64,000 bases of DNA from Dehalobacter sp. DCM (GTDB lineage Bacteria > Bacillota > Desulfitobacteriia > Desulfitobacteriales > Syntrophobotulaceae): positions 3,811,525 through 3,875,524 of the forward strand of contig NZ_CP092282.1 of assembly GCF_024972775.1 (NCBI RefSeq). Reading direction: 5' to 3'. Shown piece by piece: positions 53,350 to 60,608 of this stretch (position 1 is the first letter of the stretch; every line of letters starts with the position of its first letter). The position numbers and the translations under genes are program-made. Below the pieces are notes generated by a model, which worked only from the letters and a program-made list of their open reading frames with translations, was not told the DNA's origin and did not search any database.

Positions 53350-54327
53350 CTAGAACATTTCTTTACTCATTCTGTCAATTTCTTTGCTTACACAATCATA
53401 GACACCGGGGAATGAGCTAATATTCATCCCTTGCGTCAAATTTGGAACAAAGAATAATTTCCCACATGTTTCACATGCTTTTCTAACATGTTTAGCACAG
53501 TTTTCCACCGTCCACCCGGGGAAGTCTATGACACCGCTGTCTAATTCTCCCATAAAGGTGATTTGTGGCCCATATTTTTTAATCAGTTCAGGTGTATTAT
53601 TGGTAGTCATAACACCTTGCCAGATATCAATGCCCACTTCAATCATTGCGGGTATCAGATTGGCACTGTAAGCATCATTATGGTGAACTATCAGTTCGAC
53701 ACCGTTCGCTTTATAAAAACCATAGATCTTTTTATAAGCCGGCACAAGGAACTCATCAAACATTTCAGGAGAAACGAAAGAATTTTTCTGGCTTCCCCAA
53801 TCATCATGATGGAATATACAGTCTGGATGTATTTTTTCAACTAAAATTTTTGCCACGTCCAATTCATATTGGGTAAGGTAGTCGATGAGTTCCTTCATTG
53901 CTTCGGGTTCTTCATACATAGCCATCAAGGCATCTTCTACGCCCATCAGGTGATGGGTCATTTCAAAGATCCCCGGTGCGATTACCGCTGCAACATATTC
54001 TTCTTTACGGTCAACGCTGTTGGCATGGGCAATTGCCGGTGCCCAGAATTCATCCGATGCTGGAATTTTGGGTGCTTTAACGTATTTCTTCCACTCGGTA
54101 ATATCTTTGAGCACCTTGTGCTTCTCATCATGAAGAGGAAATGCGCCAAGTTGTCCTTCCGGCCAACTGAATGTAATACCCCAGCCGTCGACCACTGTTT
54201 GGCCAGGCATACACATTGTACTAAGATAAGCCTCATGAATAACGTTCATAAATTCAAACTGGTTAACAAACCGATCTGGGCTTCCACCCTTCATTGTTTC
54301 GATTAGGTTTTGTCTCTTCGTCAGCAT
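53350..54327 (-). CDS. UroD-family corrinoid methyltransferase, copy 2 of operon
   Basis: 325 residues of the same fold as the gene at 52274-53269. HHDDWGSQKN near 178 resembles HDDWGAQKD of the methyltransferase at 35124-36239. At the place where relatives have H-x-C-G this protein reads HHNDAYS, so the zinc-site cysteine is replaced. It may use an all-His/Glu zinc site or no zinc. It is the third gene of the operon, 60 bases after the corrinoid protein gene, with GGAGGATAAGTTTAA before the ATG. Role as methyltransferase I is inferred from context. Confidence 0.85.
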   Translation of the reverse strand: MLTKRQNLIETMKGGSPDRFVNQFEFMNVIHEAYLSTMCMPGQTVVDGWGITFSWPEGQLGAFPLHDEKHKVLKDITEWKKYVKAPKIPASDEFWAPAIAHANSVDRKEEYVAAVIAPGIFEMTHHLMGVEDALMAMYEEPEAMKELIDYLTQYELDVAKILVEKIHPDCIFHHDDWGSQKNSFVSPEMFDEFLVPAYKKIYGFYKANGVELIVHHNDAYSANLIPAMIEVGIDIWQGVMTTNNTPELIKKYGPQITFMGELDSGVIDFPGWTVENCAKHVRKACETCGKLFFVPNLTQGMNISSFPGVYDCVSKEIDRMSKEMF

Positions 54328-54387
54328 TTAAACTTATCCTCCTTCATAATTGCTAAATAATTAATGAAGATTACTGTACTATGCTTG

Positions 54388-55020
54388 TTAAGCTTTAACC
54401 AGTTCAACTGCTTTTACCGCAGCACTGCCGGCATCCGGAGCAAATCCGTCAGCACCGATTTCGTTAGCAAATTCCTGGGTTACAGGCGCGCCGCCGACGA
54501 TGACTTTGAAGCCAGTTAATCCGCTGCCTTTGATGGTCTGCACAGCTTCTTTCAGCGCCGGCATCGTGGTGGTTAAGAGTCCGGAACACGCAACCAGGGT
54601 TACGTTCGGATTTTCTTTGATGGCTTCGATCCATCTTTCAGCCGGGACGTCAACGCCGAGGTCAACCATCGTGAAGCCGGCACTTTCGATCATCATGGAT
54701 ACGAGGTTTTTACCGATATCGTGCAGATCGCCTGCGACAGTTCCGATAATGCAGGTTCCTAAAGAGTTGGAGCTGTCCCCAGACATTAACGGTTTTAAGA
54801 CATCGACGCCTTTAGCCATGGCTTTTGCGGCCATCAACATTTCGGGAACGAAGATTTCACCAGTGGAGAATTTGTCACCGACGATACCCATGGAATCAAC
54901 CATGCCTTGGAGAATGTCTTTGGCAGCACTACCTTCATCCAGTGCTTCTTGAACCAGAGTGGGAACCAGTTTTGTCTTTCCTGCTTCTACCATTGCTTTG
55001 ACTTCATCGATTTTAGCCAT
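54388..55020 (-). CDS. Corrinoid (methyl-carrier) protein
   Basis: 210 residues. An N-terminal helical cap (about 1-85) is followed by a cobalamin-binding Rossmann domain with the base-off motif DLHDIG (about 100-105), the SGLLTTT loop and the C-terminal GGAPV. It carries the methyl group on cobalt between the UroD-type methyltransferases and the methyltetrahydrofolate enzyme. AAGGAGGACTTAAAA precedes the ATG. No reductive activase (RACE) gene is in the window, so one must lie elsewhere. Confidence 0.95.
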   Translation of the reverse strand: MAKIDEVKAMVEAGKTKLVPTLVQEALDEGSAAKDILQGMVDSMGIVGDKFSTGEIFVPEMLMAAKAMAKGVDVLKPLMSGDSSNSLGTCIIGTVAGDLHDIGKNLVSMMIESAGFTMVDLGVDVPAERWIEAIKENPNVTLVACSGLLTTTMPALKEAVQTIKGSGLTGFKVIVGGAPVTQEFANEIGADGFAPDAGSAAVKAVELVKA

Positions 55021-55091
55021 TTTTAAGTCCTCCTTGATATTTGGTTATATTAAATTAAATAAAGAAACACAAGCTTAAGGTACGTTCGCCC

Positions 55092-55895
55092 TTATTTCTT
55101 TTGACCAAATTTGCCTTCTCTGAACCCACCGATGTATTCCATACAGTACTCGTCCTGACCCATGAGCGCTTCAGTGGCAAAGATCATACCCAAGAGGTCC
55201 TGGTTAGTCGGGTCAATGATACCGCTGTCCATACCGGCGTTCATCGCCAGTACAAGGAATGCCTGGTTGACAAGCTTACGAGCCGGCAGGTTGAAAGAGA
55301 CGTTACTGCAGCCGCCGGTGATATGGATTGTTGGATACTGCCTCTTGATTTCTTTCATAACGTCCACGATCATATTGATGCCGTCTTCAGAGGTGCAGAG
55401 CATTTCAACGAGCGGATCGATATGCAGACGGGACGGAGCAATATTGAACTCTTTGGCGCGTTTCATGATGTAGTCGAAAACTTCCAGGCGTTTTTCAGCT
55501 GTCTTGGAGATACCGCTGTCGTCATTGAGCAGGGCGACGCATTCCCATTTGGTATCCGCGATGATAGGAAAGATCACATCGATTTTATTGCCTTCCCCAG
55601 ATACGGAGTTAATGAGACCGGGTCTTTTGCAGAAAGGAATCGCAGCTACGATGGCCTGTTCGTTGGGGCTATCGATGCAAATCGGGGTATCGGTTACTTC
55701 CTGGACCAGGTCGATCAGCCATTTCAGGGTCTCCACTTCGATGTTGACATCCGTGGATGCGCAAACGTCGATAAAGTTGGCTCCAGCATCAGTCTGGATT
55801 CTAGCCAGATTGCGGATAAAGTCAGCGTTCTTTTCCGCGATGGCTTTGGCGACGGACGGAATCGCACCGTTGATTTTTTCACCAATAATAATCAT
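55092..55895 (-). CDS. Methyltetrahydrofolate:corrinoid methyltransferase (MeTr type)
   Basis: 267 residues, the usual length for AcsE-like and O-demethylase methyltransferase II. The pterin-binding barrel shows GEKINGAIPSV at the start, GANFIDVCAS, the PICIDSPN strand and TGGCSNVSFNLPARKL. It takes the methyl group from the corrinoid protein to tetrahydrofolate, feeding the Wood-Ljungdahl or C1 pool. It is the first gene of the operon, with AAAAGGAGAGTCGTC before the ATG. Confidence 0.95.
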   Translation of the reverse strand: MIIIGEKINGAIPSVAKAIAEKNADFIRNLARIQTDAGANFIDVCASTDVNIEVETLKWLIDLVQEVTDTPICIDSPNEQAIVAAIPFCKRPGLINSVSGEGNKIDVIFPIIADTKWECVALLNDDSGISKTAEKRLEVFDYIMKRAKEFNIAPSRLHIDPLVEMLCTSEDGINMIVDVMKEIKRQYPTIHITGGCSNVSFNLPARKLVNQAFLVLAMNAGMDSGIIDPTNQDLLGMIFATEALMGQDEYCMEYIGGFREGKFGQKK

Positions 55896-55972
55896 GACGA
55901 CTCTCCTTTTAAAATTTTCATTAGCATTTGTTTCAGAAAATCGAGAAAAAGTTCTACGATAATTACGGCATC

Positions 55973-56005
55973 ATTATACAATTATTTTCGCAGTATGTAA
56001 TTGTA
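55973..56005 (-). promoter_or_regulatory. Sigma-A-type promoter with overlapping operator, methyltransferase operon
   Basis: On the minus strand TTACAT (55995-56000), a 16-base spacer and a perfect TATAAT (55973-55978) form a plausible promoter about 80 bases before ATG 55895. An inverted repeat, TACAATTA / TAATTGTA (55977-56005), covers it, as a repressor site would. Confidence 0.55.
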
Positions 56006-56089
56006 CGATTAGCTGTTAATTATTTATTCTTTATGTACGCATAATACAACACAGTTCAATGTTTTATGACAACCAGCAGTTATTGCCAT

Positions 56090-56908
56090 TTATACTTTGG
56101 CAACCTGTGCTAACTTTTTCGAAACTACGACAATATCGTCAACTGTTGCAGATATTTCTTCATTTGCTGCAGCCTGATTTTGGAAAGATAAGCCTATTTT
56201 ATTTACTTTCTCGCTAATAGTATTGATTGCTTCTTTAATCTCCATCAGCGATTGGCTGACCCTTTGAGCAGAATCTTTACTCATATTGGAGAGTTTACCA
56301 ACCTCGCTAGCCACCACACTAAAACCCCTTCCAATATCTCCTGCGCGTGCCGCCTCAATGGCAGCGTTCAAGGCGAGCAAATTTGACTGCGAGGCAATTT
56401 CTTTTATCCCGCTTATAATTCCATCTATTTCCTTGATTCCAGACTGTGTCCGATTTGTATAGGAAACCATTTCATCAGTGAATAATGACAAGTTTTGGGA
56501 TTCATTAGCAATATCACTAACACCTATACCAAGCTGTTCCAGCGAATTAAACATTTCCGATGATAGTTTTTCAATTTCTTTTTGGTTTTCATACGAATAT
56601 GTTATGCCAATAGTATTGCAAACTATATTGTTATCGTTAGTAACCGGATTACTTATTGCTCTCAAATACCTTCCAGCAACTTCTGGCGGATAAATAACGG
56701 ATTGACTTATATTTTCTCTTATAACTTTTTGAACAGCAGGATCAGCAATACCATCACCAACTTTTAGTCCCCCTGAATGCAGTTCATTACCCTCGAAAAT
56801 ATGTGTTACCTTTTCTAAGTCCGAGATAATGATCACGAAATCCATATGCAGTATGTCCTTCAAATATGGCGCTATCGCAATAAATTCCGGAAGATACTTT
56901 ATATTCAT
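56090..56908 (-). CDS. Soluble methyl-accepting chemotaxis-type transducer
   Basis: 272 residues with no membrane segment. An N-terminal sensor of about 110 residues (SDLEKVTHIFEGNELHSGG and on) precedes a short linker and the signalling domain with the invariant tip ASQSNLLALNAAIEAARAGD. The signalling domain is short, as in other small cytoplasmic receptors. It should pass an intracellular signal to CheA. Its position between the demethylase-type operon and the Mo/W enzymes suggests it senses a substrate or cofactor state of those systems. GGAGGGTGGCTAAGTT precedes the ATG. Confidence 0.88.
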   Translation of the reverse strand: MNIKYLPEFIAIAPYLKDILHMDFVIIISDLEKVTHIFEGNELHSGGLKVGDGIADPAVQKVIRENISQSVIYPPEVAGRYLRAISNPVTNDNNIVCNTIGITYSYENQKEIEKLSSEMFNSLEQLGIGVSDIANESQNLSLFTDEMVSYTNRTQSGIKEIDGIISGIKEIASQSNLLALNAAIEAARAGDIGRGFSVVASEVGKLSNMSKDSAQRVSQSLMEIKEAINTISEKVNKIGLSFQNQAAANEEISATVDDIVVVSKKLAQVAKV

Positions 56909-56961
56909 AACTTAGCCACCCTCCTGAATGCAGATACAATACTCAGATTCTCTGAGCACAG

Positions 56962-57255
56962 CTACTGGTCGTCTACAATAGTATTTTTTACGAAAATGCG
57001 GTTTGAACATGCCTTGACTTCACCATGGGGCAAGCGCACTTTAGAACGGCTGCAGGCCCTGCCGCAGATCAATCCGGTATAGAGGCAGCGTACCGGCCGG
57101 TGGTACCCGATTCCCATATCGTTACCGCACTGATTACATTTATTATCGACGTAGTAGCCGCGAATGTTATACGCGCCGCAGGTTGGACACTTTTTTGGTG
57201 CTTTGAGTTCTTTACGGCATCTGCCGCATAACGGATTGCAGACCCAACAGCCCAT
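56962..57255 (-). CDS. Small multi-zinc-ribbon protein
   Basis: 97 residues with six CxxC-type pairs (CWVC, CGRC, CPTC, CNQC, and later Cys in CLYTGLIC and RACSRSK). The spacing suggests two or three zinc ribbons. No enzyme motif is present. It may be an adaptor or metallochaperone. AAGGAGCTAATCTT precedes the ATG. It stands between the chemoreceptor and the Mo/W enzyme genes, on the same strand. Confidence 0.75.
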   Translation of the reverse strand: MGCWVCNPLCGRCRKELKAPKKCPTCGAYNIRGYYVDNKCNQCGNDMGIGYHRPVRCLYTGLICGRACSRSKVRLPHGEVKACSNRIFVKNTIVDDQ

Positions 57256-57354
57256 AAGATTAGCTCCTTCCAGTCAAAGATTCTTAAGTAAGGATTCTGG
57301 GAATGTCCGGAATTAAACGTATCAAGATTATGTGGGATTAAATAAAGCGATTAT

Positions 57355-57385
57355 AGAGGGCCACACCTTACGGGAGTGACCCTCT
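57355..57385. terminator. Hairpin terminator after the first Mo/W enzyme pair
   Basis: AGAGGGCCAC and GTGACCCTCT pair with one mismatch. The T-run (TTTT) is on the plus-strand side only, so on the minus strand termination is uncertain. It lies 55 bases after the small subunit's stop. Confidence 0.5.
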
Positions 57386-57440
57386 TTTCTCATTAAGCTA
57401 AAATTACGATGCAAAAAATATTTAGTTTAAACCTTATAGT

Positions 57441-57788
57441 TTATCTAGGCGCAAACAAAACCATTTTTGGTTTGTCTGCCATTTTTTTAGCAAGCTCTTT
57501 AACAGGGCCGTACGTCATAACATCTGCCTGACAGTGAGCAACACAGGTTGGGAATTTGCCGACTTTGACCAGATCTTCGCAAAGATCACAGAGAGAGGTT
57601 GGAATCGGAACATAGACGAATTCATATCTTCCATTTTCCAATTTGCGCGGGCCATCCTGGGCCAGCTTGATTCCCCATTGTCCGTAGGCTAGTTTATGCT
57701 CGACTTTGCAAGCGGCTTCACAGGTGTGGCAGCCAGTGCAGAAATCATAGTCAATCAACAATCCGTAGCGCTCATTATTTTTGGACAT
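57441..57788 (-). CDS. Small two-cluster ferredoxin subunit, pair 1
   Basis: 115 residues, much shorter than the DmsB type. One cysteine group is CTGCHTCEAAC (17-27). The second is CDLC with a later C-x3-C in FPTCVAHCQ. This allows two [4Fe-4S] clusters rather than four. No leader is present, so it stays in the cytoplasm. Its start overlaps the end of the large-subunit gene by 14 bases, and the same overlap occurs in pair 2, showing co-translation. It is the likely electron partner of the large subunit. Confidence 0.88.
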   Translation of the reverse strand: MSKNNERYGLLIDYDFCTGCHTCEAACKVEHKLAYGQWGIKLAQDGPRKLENGRYEFVYVPIPTSLCDLCEDLVKVGKFPTCVAHCQADVMTYGPVKELAKKMADKPKMVLFAPR

Positions 57789-60096
57789 AGTTGAATCCTC
57801 CCAATCTTGTTACTTGTTCTGTCGGCATAATTTTACTGTTTTCTTCAGTTACTTTGTAGACCGTGCAAAGTTGGTTTTTATACGGAGCGCCATAGCCTGT
57901 GGGACCGTTCTGACACATCGTCGTCAAGTTGTTGCAATTAGAATCAAATACGCCGTACAGGGAAGGTTCAGCTGCTTCTTTTTCAGGGAACCACCAGCCA
58001 TGCTCTGCATTCACGACACCGGGATGCAGCATTTCATACTTGACTTTTTGTTTGAAACGGCCGCGATAGTTTTCCACCCAGACCCAGTCTCCTTCTTTGA
58101 CACCGAACTTGGCGGCTGTTTCCGGATTCATTTTGATCATCGGATCCGGATGGAACTCACGGTTCAACTTCAGCTGCCTGTGCTCGGAATGGAAGAATTC
58201 CCAAGAACGGTGACCGGTGGTGAGGACTAGCGGATACTTTTTGTGTAGTTCGGGCGTGGAGTACGGGCTTTCAGGGGGTTCCTGATACCACGGCAGCGGG
58301 TCAAGTCCCCATGCTTCAAACAGGCTGAGCTTCAGTTCGACCTTGCCTGTCGGCGTATTGAAACCAGGTTTGCCGTCGGGACGAAGCATCCCTTTTTCAT
58401 ATTTGTAGTATTCGAAGTCTTCATACTGGCAAACGACGTCGCACAATTCATCAAAGGTCATGCCCATTTTGCTGGTCTGATCGCTGATAATCCAGTCGAT
58501 CCATTCCTTGTCGTCTTTCCACGGGAAAAGTTCCGGACTGAAGCGTTTGCCAAGTTCGAGGATCAGCTGTTCATCGGATTTTGCTTCATAGTATGAAGCG
58601 ACTTTGCGAATGCTGGCAGTCGGCATCCACCAGTTTCTCTGGCTCCAACGCTCACTGCTCATGGCGCAAGGCAGGACCAGGTCGGCAAAGGCGACGGCTG
58701 TCGGGGTCATGAACATATCGACAACGACGTTAAAGTCAGCTGTCTTGATGGCTTTATAAAGACGCGGTGCTTCGGCACCCATATTGGCAATCGGGTTAGT
58801 GCTCTGAAACCAGAACATTTTGATCGGATACGGAACTCCGCCGGCTTCAATGACTTTGAGGAGGGTATCGGAGTGGGCTGTTGCACCGAAACCAAATTGC
58901 TTCAGGGGCAGATCCATCCCAATCCGTTTAGCGGTCACTTCCGGAGGCAAGATTTCAATACCGTAGTCATAGGCAAGGCCCTGGTCGAAGGCATAACGGA
59001 TGATGGATTGGCCGCCGGGTTTATCCAGGTTGCCGCAAATCGCCCATAGCGCGTTGATTGCCTGGGCAGCAGAAATGCCGCATTGCGCCATGTCGACGGA
59101 GACGCCCCAAGTCCCTGCACCGCGCTCAGCTTTTCCATATAAACGGGCAGCTTCGACGATCGTGTCTTTGGGAATCCAACAAATCTCAGCTGCTCTTTCG
59201 GGAGGCATGGTGGCGACACGTTCGGCAAAATCGTCAAAACCGTGACACCATTTTTCTACAAAGGCATGGTCATAGAGGTCTTCTTTGATGATGACATCGT
59301 TCATGGCCATAGCCAAAGCAGCATCGGTTCCTGGTCTTACCCGGAGCCAAATATCCGCTTTAGCTGCCAGCCAAGTCAGCATCGGGTCAACAACAATAAG
59401 CTTGGAGCCCCGCTTCATACATTCAACAATCCAGTGGCCCAAGGAGCTGTCCGGATTGGATATGATGGCATTTTGCCCCCACAGCAGAATGACTTCCGGA
59501 AGCTTCCAGTTGGGATTTTCATACCTGTCCGGGAAATGAGCGGAATAATCACCGAAGGTGAATTCGCCTTCCGTTACAGCTTCAGTCACCAGACGGGGCA
59601 TGGAGCAGGACTCGCCACTTAAGAAACCGAGCGTAAAGTTCGGGCTGCCGAAAGCGGCATAGCAGAGATAGGGAACCTGCCAAATAACGTTACGGCCGGT
59701 ACCTTCCATACAGACGATCGATTCAGGACCGTAGTCTTTTTTAATACCGTTGACTTTCTCTACGATGATATCATAAGCTTCATCCCAGGAGATCCGTTCC
59801 CATTTGTTTTCGCCACGCTCACCGACTCTTTTCAGCGGCCATTTCAGTCGGTCGTTGCTGTCGGCAGCTTCGACATAGTTGATACAGCGCATGCAAAGTT
59901 TACCCAGATTAAACGGATTATACGGGTCGCCTTCGATTTTTTCCACTTTGCCGTTCTTCGTGTAGTAAACAACACCACAGCCGTTATGGCAGCCAGGGCC
60001 TGACCACATGGTTGTACGGGTACAGGTGTATTCGCCGTCCTGCCATTGGGCTTCGCCTTTATGCTTCTTATAATATTCGGATATTTCGTAAGCCAT
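57775..60096 (-). CDS. Cytoplasmic Mo/W bis-pterin enzyme, large subunit, pair 1
   Basis: 773 residues of the DMSO-reductase superfamily without a TAT leader. The N-terminal cluster motif is unusual: Cys36, Cys40 and Cys68 keep the family spacing (x3, x27), but the first canonical Cys is Gly, and an extra Cys71 makes a C-x2-C at the end. Cys164 in LSGESCSMPR aligns by eye with the metal-binding Cys of acetylene hydratase. Pterin-binding blocks LLWGQNAI, VDPMLTWLAAKADIWLRVRP and the C-terminal NCNNLTTMCQNGPTGYG are clear. Related enzymes catalyse hydration, hydroxyl transfer or reductive dehydroxylation. The substrate is not readable. GTGGAGGTTAAATT precedes the ATG. Confidence 0.9.
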   Translation of the reverse strand: MAYEISEYYKKHKGEAQWQDGEYTCTRTTMWSGPGCHNGCGVVYYTKNGKVEKIEGDPYNPFNLGKLCMRCINYVEAADSNDRLKWPLKRVGERGENKWERISWDEAYDIIVEKVNGIKKDYGPESIVCMEGTGRNVIWQVPYLCYAAFGSPNFTLGFLSGESCSMPRLVTEAVTEGEFTFGDYSAHFPDRYENPNWKLPEVILLWGQNAIISNPDSSLGHWIVECMKRGSKLIVVDPMLTWLAAKADIWLRVRPGTDAALAMAMNDVIIKEDLYDHAFVEKWCHGFDDFAERVATMPPERAAEICWIPKDTIVEAARLYGKAERGAGTWGVSVDMAQCGISAAQAINALWAICGNLDKPGGQSIIRYAFDQGLAYDYGIEILPPEVTAKRIGMDLPLKQFGFGATAHSDTLLKVIEAGGVPYPIKMFWFQSTNPIANMGAEAPRLYKAIKTADFNVVVDMFMTPTAVAFADLVLPCAMSSERWSQRNWWMPTASIRKVASYYEAKSDEQLILELGKRFSPELFPWKDDKEWIDWIISDQTSKMGMTFDELCDVVCQYEDFEYYKYEKGMLRPDGKPGFNTPTGKVELKLSLFEAWGLDPLPWYQEPPESPYSTPELHKKYPLVLTTGHRSWEFFHSEHRQLKLNREFHPDPMIKMNPETAAKFGVKEGDWVWVENYRGRFKQKVKYEMLHPGVVNAEHGWWFPEKEAAEPSLYGVFDSNCNNLTTMCQNGPTGYGAPYKNQLCTVYKVTEENSKIMPTEQVTRLGGFNYVQK

Positions 60097-60168
60097 AATT
60101 TAACCTCCACTCATTTTCTAAAGAGATCTTTTCTGATCTTAAGGTCTAATGGAGCTTTTTCGGTATTT

Positions 60169-60211
60169 TGCCATCCGGATCCAAAAGCCTTTATCTGTGA
60201 TCCGGATGGCA
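60169..60211. terminator. Strong hairpin between the two Mo/W pairs
   Basis: A perfect 13-base stem, TGCCATCCGGATC / GATCCGGATGGCA, with a 17-base loop. No long T-run follows on the minus strand, so it may attenuate rather than stop transcription into pair 1. Confidence 0.55.
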
Positions 60212-60260
60212 TGGATCCGTCTGGATAAGGTCAAATAGTATTACATATCCCGGTTAGCTT

Positions 60261-60608
60261 TTATACAGGAGTAAAGATAACCTGTAAGGGTTTCTCCGAC
60301 ATTTTATCTGCAAGTTCTTTGACCGGACCGTAGAACATAACCGCAGCCTGGCAGTGTTGAACGCAGCTGGGGAGTTTGCCCATGTTGACGCGGTCTTCAC
60401 AAAGGTTACAAAGCGAAGTAGGGATCGGTACATTGATAAATTCAAATTTTCCATTTTCCAACTGACGTGGACCGTCTTTGGCAACTTTGATACCCCATTG
60501 GCCGTAAGTTAATTTGTTTTCCACCTTACAGGCTGTTTCACAGCTGTGACATCCAGTGCAGAATTCGTAGTTAATTAATAAACCGTATTTCTCATTATTT
60601 TTTGACAT
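60261..60608 (-). CDS. Small two-cluster ferredoxin subunit, pair 2
   Basis: 115 residues, the same length as the pair 1 subunit and very similar throughout. Cysteine groups are CTGCHSCETAC and CNLC with CVQHC. The start overlaps the large-subunit gene by 14 bases. It has the same proposed role as electron partner in the cytoplasm. Confidence 0.88.
   Translation of the reverse strand: MSKNNEKYGLLINYEFCTGCHSCETACKVENKLTYGQWGIKVAKDGPRQLENGKFEFINVPIPTSLCNLCEDRVNMGKLPSCVQHCQAAVMFYGPVKELADKMSEKPLQVIFTPV

Noticed and set aside
54388-56090. Cobalamin riboswitch before the corrinoid-protein operon
   Set aside because: The 195-base leader is too AT-rich and lacks the conserved B12-box; only a promoter and inverted repeat are visible.
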